NCBI GenBank assembly: GCA_036397095.1
Contig: DASWJQ010000072.1
Coordinates: forward strand, 1-29,404
Origin: DASWJQ01 sp036397095
Lineage (GTDB): Bacteria; Chloroflexota; Anaerolineae; Anaerolineales; E44-bin32
Direction: 5' to 3'
Length of the DNA stretch: 29,404 nt
Shown piece after piece: positions 1 to 7,398 of this stretch. Both the position numbers and the translations under genes were made by a program. A model generated the notes under the pieces. It searched no databases, had not been told where the DNA came from, and saw only the letters and a program-made list of their open reading frames with translations. The first letter of the stretch is position 1, and each line of letters opens with the position of its first letter.

Positions 1-2
1 CG

Positions 3-74
3 GGCTACAACGACCTGCAACTGGTGCACATCGCTCCGGCTGCCTGCCAACGCGCCTTGGGGGAGCTCCCGTGA
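3..74 (+). CDS. C-terminal end of an unidentified protein (partial)
   Basis: An open frame enters from the left edge and codes for 23 residues ending in ...RALGELP before a TGA at 72-74. The stop overlaps the GTG start of the next gene (GTGA at 71-74), the usual arrangement for translationally coupled genes, which is the main reason to believe this tail is real. It is too short to assign to a family. No motif is visible; the gene most likely belongs to the same operon as the membrane sulfatase-like protein that follows. Confidence 0.55.
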   Translation, partial: GYNDLQLVHIAPAACQRALGELP

Positions 75-1624
75 AGCAACGCTGGCCACCACCGTTCTTG
101 TGGCTGCTGGCGTTGTACCCACCGGTCGCGCTGTTGGCCGCCAATATCCAACAAGTAGATCCGGTTCAGGCGCTGCGGGCGACCGTCGTTTGCCTGGTGG
201 CGATGCTGCTGCTGCACTTGTTCATCGGGCTGGTCGCTCCCGCACCCGGCGCCGCCGTCCTGACGGCGACCGTCTGGCTTATCTTCTTCACCTATGGTCA
301 CGTATACACCGCACTCCAGGCTTCCGAGATTGGGGGCACGCTCGTCGGGCGGCACCGCTACCTGATCCCGGTCGCCTTGCTCGTGCTGGGCGGAGGCACG
401 CTGCTGGCACGCCGCTTGCGGCGCCCCGGCGGCTGGGGCACAGCCCTGACGCTGATGGCGGCCAGCGCCCTGCTGCTGCCAGCCCTCACCATTGCCCGTT
501 TTCAGACCCGGTTGCTGGCGCGACCGCGCCCCAGCCTGCCGATCCTCACCCAGGCTGCCACCAGCGGCAGGCGACCGGACGTGTACCTGATCCTGCTCGA
601 CGGCTACACCCGGCAGGACGTGCTGGGCCAGTCCTTCGGCGTCGACAACCAGCCGTTTCTCGATCAACTTAGGTCGCTTGGATTCATCGTCCCCGACTGC
701 AGTGTGAGCAATTACAGCCAGACTGAATTGACGCTGGCGACGGCGTTCAACTTCGCCTACCTTGAAGACTTGCCGGTCCAGCTGGCCAGCGAGGGAAACG
801 ACCGCACCAGCCTGTTCTTCTTGATCCGCCACAGCGCACTGCGGCAAACGCTGGAAGCGGCTGGCTATCGCACGGTCGCCTTCGAATCCGGCTACGCCTG
901 GAGCGAGTGGCAGGACGCCGATATCTACCTGCGGCCGAAGCTGGCCGGGTTGGATTTGACTCGCTTGTTCGGTCGTCTTAACGCCTTCGAAGCCCTCATG
1001 CTGGAAACCACGGCGCTCCCCATCCTGAGCGATACGCAGGTTGCCATGCTTGGTTTGACGGGAGACCTGGAGACGGGTCCACTCACCGTACACCGCGAAC
1101 GCGTGGCGCACATTCTGGATCAACTGCCGAACGTGCCGGCCATGTCCGACGAACCTAAGCTGGTCTTCGCTCACATTGTTGCCCCCCACCGGCCCTTCAT
1201 CTTCCGGCCGGAGGCGGGCTCACCCCTGCTGGACACGTACTTGATCCCCGGCTTTGAAATGAACGCCAGCCCGGGCTACATTGCTGGCTACCGCAACCAG
1301 GTCATGTACCTTAATGGGATTGTCCCGGACATCCTTGCCCACATCCTGGACGAGTCGAAGGCGCCGCCGCTCATTTACCTGTTTGGCGATCACGGCCCGG
1401 ATGATGCCGTTGGAGCCGAGCGGATGGCAATCCTGCAGGCGCTTTACCTGCCCGGACTGACACCAACGGACAATCTGGCCGGCCTGACCCCGATCAATGC
1501 TATTCGATTGCTGCTGGACCAGGGTCTTGGTTACGCCTTGCCGCCGCTACCGAACCAGAGTTACTACTCGGACTACGATCTCCCTTACCAACTATCTCCT
1601 ATCGAGGACGGCTGCCGGCCGTAA
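71..1624 (+). CDS. Membrane-anchored sulfatase/phosphotransferase-like protein
   Basis: A 517-residue protein with about five N-terminal membrane helices (roughly residues 10-26, 33-57, 62-83, 97-116, 123-144), then an extracytoplasmic alkaline-phosphatase-fold domain of the sulfatase superfamily. Visible landmarks are the metal-binding start 'VYLILLDGYTR' (Asp177), a Ser/Thr-rich nucleophile region 'SNYSQTELTLAT' (211-224), paired His368/His373 in 'AHIVAPHRPF', and the late metal motif 'FGDHGPDD' (Asp440-His441). This layout matches LtaS/EptA-like enzymes, which move phosphoglycerol or phosphoethanolamine groups onto cell-surface glycans or lipids; a true sulfatase is less likely because of the TM domain and the lack of the C/S-x-P-x-R signature. 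The start is GTG with GGGGGAG upstream, overlapping the previous stop. Substrate cannot be read from sequence. Confidence 0.85.
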   Translation: MKQRWPPPFLWLLALYPPVALLAANIQQVDPVQALRATVVCLVAMLLLHLFIGLVAPAPGAAVLTATVWLIFFTYGHVYTALQASEIGGTLVGRHRYLIPVALLVLGGGTLLARRLRRPGGWGTALTLMAASALLLPALTIARFQTRLLARPRPSLPILTQAATSGRRPDVYLILLDGYTRQDVLGQSFGVDNQPFLDQLRSLGFIVPDCSVSNYSQTELTLATAFNFAYLEDLPVQLASEGNDRTSLFFLIRHSALRQTLEAAGYRTVAFESGYAWSEWQDADIYLRPKLAGLDLTRLFGRLNAFEALMLETTALPILSDTQVAMLGLTGDLETGPLTVHRERVAHILDQLPNVPAMSDEPKLVFAHIVAPHRPFIFRPEAGSPLLDTYLIPGFEMNASPGYIAGYRNQVMYLNGIVPDILAHILDESKAPPLIYLFGDHGPDDAVGAERMAILQALYLPGLTPTDNLAGLTPINAIRLLLDQGLGYALPPLPNQSYYSDYDLPYQLSPIEDGCRP

Positions 1625-1793
1625 CGTCGAAGAGGCCGGCCGGCGACCTTGCACTCGTGCATTCTTAGGTGGAAAATCACAAGCTATTCAGGCGATGATT
1701 GGCTTGAATTGGGAGGAACGGGGACTCACGCCGTCACCGGGCGTGGGTTCGGCCGCACAAGGGCAGTCCGACCTGGCACCCGAGGAACCCAGC

Positions 1794-3194
1794 ATGCCGC
1801 CAAGGAATGGCAGACAGAGTCTTCTATCGCGTTATCCGCGCCGACCGTTGCCCGCGCCCCAAGCCCGCCTCGACCGGCGTGGCTTTCTCAAGTTCGCCGG
1901 CGGCGCGGCCGCCGCTGCCTCGCTGGCCGCGTGCACTCCGGTTGGCCAACTGGCGGGACGTCCAACTGCCGGCAATATCCAGCTCGTTTACCAGGATTGG
2001 CGCACGGATTGGTTCCCGGCGTTGGCGCAGCAAATGCTCGATCAGTTCCGCAGCTCCCATCCGGATATCGGAGTGTTCTACTCCCCCGATCCTGAGAATC
2101 TTGAATCGGAGATGATCGAAGACTTCCAATCGGGTTCGGCCCCCGATGTGATGGCCGGTTGCTGCGACTGGTTTGCCATTTGGGCCCAGCAGGGCTACAT
2201 GCTCGACCTGCGACCGTTTGTCGAAGCCGACTTGGACCAGGAGATCATCGACGATTGGGACCCGGCGCAATACACTGCGCTCTTCACTCCGGACGGCCAG
2301 CAGTTTGCCTTGCCCAAATACCACGGCGCCCTGGGCTTGTACTTCAACAAAGACATCTTTGATGCGTATGGCGTCGACCACCCCGACGGATCATGGGACC
2401 ACGACGACTATCTGGCGGCCATGAAGCTGTTGACACATGACACCGACGGGGATGGCCAGGTCGACCAGTGGGGCAGCATGCTCGACATCGCCTGGGAGCG
2501 AATTCAGGTGCACGTCAACGCCTGGGGCGGTCACTTCGTCGATCCCAATGACCCAACACGGAGCTGGTTGGGCCGGGCCGAGTCGTTGGCCGCCATGGAA
2601 TGGCTGCGCCAGCGGATTTGGGTCGACCATGTGATGGCCAGCTTCCTGGACGTCGACAACGTCGAAACACGGCAAGCATTCCTGGCCGGCCAGTTGGCGA
2701 TGGTCGAGGATGGTTCGTGGGCCCTCAAGGACATCCTCGAGAATGCGACGTTTCGCTTCGGAGTGGCGCCCTTTCCGGCGGGTCCGGCCGGCAAGGTTAC
2801 GCTTGCAACCACCGATGGGTTTGGAATCTACGCCGACACCACCCACCCCGAGGCTTCCTGGGAGCTGCTCAAATTCCTGGTCAGTCGGGAGTATGGGCTG
2901 GCGATGGCCGAGGCTCATCTCCTTCAGCCGGCCCGCCGGTCGTTGGTGCCGGATTGGGCGAACATTATTCGCCAGCAGTACCCGGAGCAAGCCCGCGACC
3001 TGGATGTTGAGGTGTTCGCCGAGGGTCACGAACAAGGTTACTCCGTCACTACCGAGATCTTTGCCAACATGGCCCCGGCCAGGGAGCTGACACAGGCCGC
3101 CTGGCAGCAGATCTTCACTCTGGGCCAGTCACCGGTCGATGAGATGCTCGCAGTCTCAGCCAGGATCGAACTGGCGCAGTCCATCAGTCAATAG
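1794..3194 (+). CDS. Tat-exported extracellular solute-binding lipoprotein (ABC sugar-type)
   Basis: A 466-residue family-1 solute-binding protein. The frame is open well upstream into the sulfatase gene, but ATG 1794 has GAGGA just upstream and leaves a standard exporter signal: twin arginine 'DRRGFLKF' at 27-34, an Ala-rich hydrophobic stretch, and lipobox L44-A-A-C47. The mature protein would be a lipid-anchored, folded-exported binding protein. A 'DTDGDGQVDQWG' loop (216-227) resembles the Ca-binding loop common in carbohydrate-binding members. No permease or ATPase gene for an ABC importer is in the window; instead the next gene, 8 bp downstream, is a membrane sensor. It may therefore present ligand to that sensor rather than, or as well as, a transporter. 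Ligand unknown; sugar or oligosaccharide is the family default. Confidence 0.88.
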   Translation: MPPRNGRQSLLSRYPRRPLPAPQARLDRRGFLKFAGGAAAAASLAACTPVGQLAGRPTAGNIQLVYQDWRTDWFPALAQQMLDQFRSSHPDIGVFYSPDPENLESEMIEDFQSGSAPDVMAGCCDWFAIWAQQGYMLDLRPFVEADLDQEIIDDWDPAQYTALFTPDGQQFALPKYHGALGLYFNKDIFDAYGVDHPDGSWDHDDYLAAMKLLTHDTDGDGQVDQWGSMLDIAWERIQVHVNAWGGHFVDPNDPTRSWLGRAESLAAMEWLRQRIWVDHVMASFLDVDNVETRQAFLAGQLAMVEDGSWALKDILENATFRFGVAPFPAGPAGKVTLATTDGFGIYADTTHPEASWELLKFLVSREYGLAMAEAHLLQPARRSLVPDWANIIRQQYPEQARDLDVEVFAEGHEQGYSVTTEIFANMAPARELTQAAWQQIFTLGQSPVDEMLAVSARIELAQSISQ

Positions 3195-3202
3195 GAACGC
3201 AC

Positions 3203-4909
3203 ATGCGATCTGTCCTCGAGCCCCGCCGATGGTACCGGAACGTGCTGGCATGGCTGGTGCTGCTGGCCATCGTCATCATTGCCGGCAAGTCGATCTACAC
3301 CTATCGCGCCTACCAACAGGCATCTTCGGAACTGCTCATCGAGCGCGATCGGCAGGTGGCCGTGCTGTCGGCCGCCCGCCTGCGCAGTGAAATGACCAAA
3401 TTCAGTGATGTCCTCGATAGCCTTTCCCGATCCATCGGCGTGTTCTCAGGCGATGTCGACGAGCAGCGCCGGCTCTTGGCCGAAGCCGCAACCAGACTGG
3501 CCGTGTTTGATGCGGGCGTGTTGCTGCTCGACAACCAGGGGGTGATTGTCGCCGCCGAACCCGCCCAGCCTGAGCTGGTTGGGGAGGATCGATCGAGTCG
3601 TGAATATTTCCGCAGCTTGCTGGGCGACGAAACCGTCTTCATTTCCGACTCGGTGAACGACGGCCCCGACCATGCTCCCATTATCGCCATTTCCGTATCC
3701 GTGCTGGGACCTCGCAGCAATTTCACCGGAGCGTTGGTCGGCATGTTCCTGCTCGGCGAACCCAATCAGAGTTCCTTTTATGCCAGCATCGTGCGGCTGC
3801 GCTTGGGCCAGACCGGGTCCGCCTACTTGTTCGACGGCAAGGGGCGGGTGTTGTTCGACAACGACCTGGACCGGGTCGGTCATTTTCTGACCACGCAGGA
3901 ACTGGCGCTCGTCGCCGGCCCGTCTGAATCCGATGCGCTGCGCACGGTGAACACCGAAGGCGTCGAGATCGTCGCCTCCTTTGCCCCGGTGCCCCAAACC
4001 GATTGGACGCTGGTAGTCGAGGACGATTGGGAGTTGCTGACAAGTTCCGCTCGTCGGTATTCGAATTTGTTCCTATTGTCATTGGCCGTTGGCATCGCCC
4101 TGCCACCCCTTGGGGTGGGCATTATGATCCGGCAGCGACGGTTCCGAAGGCTGCAGCTCGTTAATCCAGCCGAGAGGGAAGTCATTACCGAGGCTGTTGC
4201 CAGCCGCTTGCTGCCCACCACCGTGCCCATGCTGCCCGGCTGGAATATCGTCGCTCGCCACGATCAAGGCCGGGGCCCGCGACGCGACTTCTACGACGCC
4301 GCCATCCTGCCGGACGGGCGGCTCATGCTGGCACTGGGCCAGGCGCACGGTCAGGCACTCGAGGCCGCTTTGGGCCTGGCCACTGCCCGCACAATGCTGC
4401 GTGCGGCCGCCGACCGTATGGACTCGGCTGGCGAGGCGTTGCGCGCCTGCGACCGGATCCTGGCGGCTTCCTTCGGGGACCCCCTGGTGGTGAGCTGCAG
4501 CCTGGCGTTGGTTGATCCGGTTAGCGGCCAGGTCGATTACGCGTACGCCGGCCAGCCACCGCCACAAACCAAACGCACTTTCCAGGCGGACCCGGGCGCA
4601 ATTCCGGAACCCCTTGGAATTGGCCGCCCGATCGACCCGGCTGTTGGCAGCCTGACCATCGAGCATGGCGATTGTTTGCTGCTGATCGGTCGGTCCGTAC
4701 TCGATACGGGCCCCCCCGCGAACCGGTCCTTTGGCCAGCTGCTGTCCTCCCAACTGATGGGGCATGTCTATCCGACCACCGAATCGATGGCCGACAATTT
4801 GCTGGCCGAATATGAAGATTTCTGCACCGAGCATGGGCTGGTCAGGCGTGAAATGTCGGTCATCGTGCTTGAGCGATTTGGCCGCGACCCAAACGGGGGC
4901 AATCAGTAG
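3203..4909 (+). CDS. Cache-type membrane sensor with degenerate SpoIIE/PP2C domain
   Basis: A 568-residue two-helix receptor: TM1 at about 14-31, an extracytoplasmic double-Cache-like domain (about 40-285, with 'SREYFRSLLGDETVFISD' and 'GSAYLFDGKGRVLFDN' landmarks), TM2 at about 288-308, then a cytoplasmic RsbU/SpoIIE-like PP2C domain (about 320-560; 'SRLLPTTVPMLPGWNI'). The domain should dephosphorylate an anti-sigma-factor antagonist, but key acids are missing: the usual VGGDFYD reads GPRRDFYD (Asp362 kept), GDVSGHG reads GQAHGQA (Gln380), TDGxxE reads GRSVLD (Arg497), and DDxT reads REMS (Arg549). It is probably catalytically dead and may act by binding. AGGA lies upstream of ATG 3203. It is sandwiched 8 bp after the binding lipoprotein and 3 bp before the next sensor. 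Confidence 0.85.
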   Translation: MRSVLEPRRWYRNVLAWLVLLAIVIIAGKSIYTYRAYQQASSELLIERDRQVAVLSAARLRSEMTKFSDVLDSLSRSIGVFSGDVDEQRRLLAEAATRLAVFDAGVLLLDNQGVIVAAEPAQPELVGEDRSSREYFRSLLGDETVFISDSVNDGPDHAPIIAISVSVLGPRSNFTGALVGMFLLGEPNQSSFYASIVRLRLGQTGSAYLFDGKGRVLFDNDLDRVGHFLTTQELALVAGPSESDALRTVNTEGVEIVASFAPVPQTDWTLVVEDDWELLTSSARRYSNLFLLSLAVGIALPPLGVGIMIRQRRFRRLQLVNPAEREVITEAVASRLLPTTVPMLPGWNIVARHDQGRGPRRDFYDAAILPDGRLMLALGQAHGQALEAALGLATARTMLRAAADRMDSAGEALRACDRILAASFGDPLVVSCSLALVDPVSGQVDYAYAGQPPPQTKRTFQADPGAIPEPLGIGRPIDPAVGSLTIEHGDCLLLIGRSVLDTGPPANRSFGQLLSSQLMGHVYPTTESMADNLLAEYEDFCTEHGLVRREMSVIVLERFGRDPNGGNQ

Positions 4910-4912
4910 CCA

Positions 4913-6550
4913 ATGGCTGGCACGAGCACGCCCTTCGACCATCTCGAACGCGCCAGCCGGGTCGCCACACTGGTGGCCTTTGCCATCGCTGTCTTCTTCG
5001 CCTTCGGCGCACCTGTGTTGGCGGTCCAATGGCGCCTCAATCCGTTCCCCGGGTTCATGCTGGACCCGACGATGGTCGTGAATGAGCGGAGCGCCGAGAA
5101 CTGGAGTGGCCGCATGCTGGGGATGGCGCCGCCGCAGGTGGTCACCCGAGTCGCCAACGTCTGGGTGCGGGAACCGGCCGACGTCCGGGCCGCCTTGGCC
5201 GGCCGGCAGGCCGGCGAGCGAGTCCCGATCTTCACCCGTTTGCCGGATGGGACGGTGCGCCTGTACCCGGATGTCGAGTTGACCGAGTTTGCCGGCAGGG
5301 ACTTCGCCTCCATGTTCTGGTTGCCTTACCTGGTCGGACTTGCCTACCTGGCCATTGGTGTTTGGGTCTATTTGGCCAGCGGTTCAACCCGCCCAGGGAG
5401 GGCCCTGGCATTCTTCTGCGTCTGTGTGGCGCTGGCTGCCGGTTTGCTATTCGATGTCTTGACCAGCCATTCAGCCAGCGCCATCTGGATCATCGCAGTC
5501 GCACTGCTGGGCGGCTCGCTGGTCAGCCTGTCGCTGCGCTTCCCCGTCGAGTGGGGCCCTGTCAGCCAGCGGCCGTGGTTGCTTGCACTGCCCTATTTGG
5601 TTTCGATCGGGTTGGCGACCTGGGGCTTGTACGCCCGCACACAGACGGCCGATCCCTGGCTCTACTTGAGTGCGCGGCGGACGGCCTACTTCTACACGGC
5701 CTTCGCCTGCCTGGCGTTCCTCGTCGTCATGTACTACCGGGCCCGGGCCAGCAGCCGCGCCGACATCCGCCGTCGCGCCCGGCTGGTATTGCTCGGCAGC
5801 TTCTTGGCGTTCGTCCCCATCGTCATCTGGTTCCTGGCGCCCCTTACAGGGCGGCAACTGCCATTCAACAGCGCGCTGTTCTTGCCGGGGTTGCTCATCT
5901 TTCCCCTTTCCGTAGCCACCGCCATTCTGCGCTACCGCATGCTGGAATTGGACAGTTTGGTTACGAGGGCTATTGTCTACGGCTTGTTGACGGCCATCCT
6001 GGCCGGAGGGATTAGCGCCCTGATTGGTCTTTCGCAGCGGCTGTTTGTTGCCTTCACGGGCGAACGCAGTGACGTCGCCATTGTGGTCACAACCCTCATT
6101 GTCGCCTCCGCTATCAATCCGATCCGTGCCCTGATCCAGGGCTGGGTCGACCGTCAGTTTCGAGAGGTTCCGTCGCTCCGGCTTCGCTCGTTCGGCGACG
6201 AAGTGGTTTCCTTCATGCAATTGACCGACCCCGACCTGTTGGGCGCACGCTTTGTCGACGAGACCGCCAAGGCGTTGGGCGCTGAGACTGGGGCGCTGGT
6301 GCGGATTGTCGATGGCAGACAGGTGGTGCAGCATACTTTCGGTGACTGGCGGGGGCAGGCCGTCGTCAGTGTGCCGATCGAGCACCAGAATCGACGCTAT
6401 GGACTCTTGATGCTCGGTCCGAAAAGGCTTGGCCGCAACTACCAGCGGAGCGAAGTTGACTCGCTATCGGTCGTCTCAACACAGGTAGCGCAGGCAATGA
6501 ACGCGGCCCAGGCCAACCTGACCGGTCTGAAGCTGGCGCCGGCCGACTGA
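4913..6550 (+). CDS. PDZ-like/multi-TM/GAF sensor protein lacking a kinase domain
   Basis: A 545-residue protein with one N-terminal helix (about 16-37), an extracytoplasmic segment (about 48-125) that looks PDZ-like ('PQVVTRVANVWVREPADVRA...' style sequence ending in an 'RLPDGTVRLYP' strand pair), about nine further helices (133-406), then a cytoplasmic GAF-like domain (about 425-535, 'VVSVPIEHQNRRYGLLMLG'). The membrane part ends in 'RYRMLELDSLVTRAIVYG' (341-357), closely like the corresponding element of the histidine kinase encoded convergently at 10666-7391. In such kinases the GAF is followed by HisKA_3 and HATPase; here the protein stops. ATG 4913 follows the previous TAG by 3 bp, so the two are co-transcribed. 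Output must be through a partner, possibly the adjacent degenerate phosphatase-domain sensor. Confidence 0.75.
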   Translation: MAGTSTPFDHLERASRVATLVAFAIAVFFAFGAPVLAVQWRLNPFPGFMLDPTMVVNERSAENWSGRMLGMAPPQVVTRVANVWVREPADVRAALAGRQAGERVPIFTRLPDGTVRLYPDVELTEFAGRDFASMFWLPYLVGLAYLAIGVWVYLASGSTRPGRALAFFCVCVALAAGLLFDVLTSHSASAIWIIAVALLGGSLVSLSLRFPVEWGPVSQRPWLLALPYLVSIGLATWGLYARTQTADPWLYLSARRTAYFYTAFACLAFLVVMYYRARASSRADIRRRARLVLLGSFLAFVPIVIWFLAPLTGRQLPFNSALFLPGLLIFPLSVATAILRYRMLELDSLVTRAIVYGLLTAILAGGISALIGLSQRLFVAFTGERSDVAIVVTTLIVASAINPIRALIQGWVDRQFREVPSLRLRSFGDEVVSFMQLTDPDLLGARFVDETAKALGAETGALVRIVDGRQVVQHTFGDWRGQAVVSVPIEHQNRRYGLLMLGPKRLGRNYQRSEVDSLSVVSTQVAQAMNAAQANLTGLKLAPAD

Positions 6551-6687
6551 TCTCCCGAAAGACGCCTCCAACTCGCTTGCATTATTGTCGTTTTCATGCG
6601 ATAGTAGCGCCCGTCGCCCGCCAAACACGGGCCCAAACTGAGGCGATTCCGCTGCGCCAAGGCGCGGTAGAGATTCCAAATCGCGAC

Positions 6688-6711
6688 AGAGGCTGCCGAA
6701 CGGCAGCCTCT
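6688..6711. terminator. Hairpin between convergent genes, probable bidirectional terminator
   Basis: A perfect 10-bp stem (AGAGGCTGCC at 6688-6697 paired with GGCAGCCTCT at 6702-6711) closes a GAAC tetraloop. It is followed by TTGTCTTGTC, a T-biased but broken tract. It lies in the 188-bp gap between the stop of the + strand sensor operon (6550) and the stop of the - strand regulator (6739), where a terminator is expected. The U-tract is imperfect, so termination strength is uncertain. Confidence 0.6.
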
Positions 6712-6738
6712 TGTCTTGTCGATCGGACGCTGAGTCGA

Positions 6739-7398
6739 CTATGGCGGGGCATCCTTGCCCAGGCCCGCCTGGCGCGCCCGCAGCATCGCTTCGGCCCGGT
6801 CTGCCACTTGCAGCTTGTTGTAGATGTTCGACAAGTGATTGGAGACCGTCTTGCTGCTGATCACGAGTTCTTCGGCAATCGCCTGCTTGTTGCTGCCCCT
6901 GGCAACCAGTTCAAGCACCTCCAACTCACGCTCGGTCAATTCTGGAAAGGCCGGCTCCCGCTTGCGCCGCGGGTCGGTGAAGTAGCCAACCAGTCGTTCA
7001 GCCACGCCTGGCCCGAACAGTGCGCCACCTTCTGCAACGGTCCGGATGCCTCGCAACATTTCCGCCTGGCCGGCGCCTTTCAGCAGATACCCGCGGGCAC
7101 CGGCCCGCATGGCGGCGAAGACCGAATCGTCGTCCTCCAACATGGTCACAACGATCACGCCGACTTCGGGGGCGGCCTCGGCCAGCGCTCGGGTTGCTTC
7201 AATCCCGTTCTGGTCCGGCATTTGGATATCCATTAAGACCACGTCCGGTCGAGTTGCCATCACTTGATCGATGGCTTCCCCGCCACTGGCCGCCTCCCCA
7301 ACCACTTCCACATCGGTGATCGAGCTGAGCAAGGCCTTCAACCCCTCTCGGAACAACTTGTGATCATCGGCGATCAAGACGCGCACATTGTCAGCCAC
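6739..7398 (-). CDS. NarL/FixJ-family response regulator
   Basis: A 219-residue two-domain regulator. The receiver (1-120) has acidic pair Asp11-Asp12, phospho-acceptor Asp57 in 'PDVVLMDIQMP', Thr85 and Lys107 ('YLLKG'), so it looks fully active. A LuxR-type helix-turn-helix follows (about 150-215: 'LTERELEVLELVARGSNKQA' onward to 'VADRAEAMLRAR'). GTG 7398 is preceded by GGAGGT inside the end of the kinase gene and overlaps its stop (7391-7393) by 8 bp, so the pair is translationally coupled. It should be phosphorylated by that kinase and bind DNA as a dimer; target genes are unknown. Confidence 0.95.
   Translation of the reverse strand: MADNVRVLIADDHKLFREGLKALLSSITDVEVVGEAASGGEAIDQVMATRPDVVLMDIQMPDQNGIEATRALAEAAPEVGVIVVTMLEDDDSVFAAMRAGARGYLLKGAGQAEMLRGIRTVAEGGALFGPGVAERLVGYFTDPRRKREPAFPELTERELEVLELVARGSNKQAIAEELVISSKTVSNHLSNIYNKLQVADRAEAMLRARQAGLGKDAPP

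Noticed and set aside
5..1189. Long open frame on the - strand opposite the sulfatase-like gene
   Set aside because: It is a GC-driven shadow: the translation is low-complexity, rich in Gln/Arg/Gly, without motifs, while the + strand frame has clear membrane helices and metal motifs.
1497..1793. Upstream extension of the solute-binding protein into the sulfatase-like gene
   Set aside because: It would bury the twin-arginine signal over 120 residues inside the protein and overlap the previous gene by 128 bp; ATG 1794 has a ribosome site and a normal signal peptide.
4079..5029. 316-codon - strand frame opposite the pseudophosphatase gene
   Set aside because: No domain pattern, Gln-rich composition, no ribosome site, and it crosses the junction of two well-supported + strand genes.
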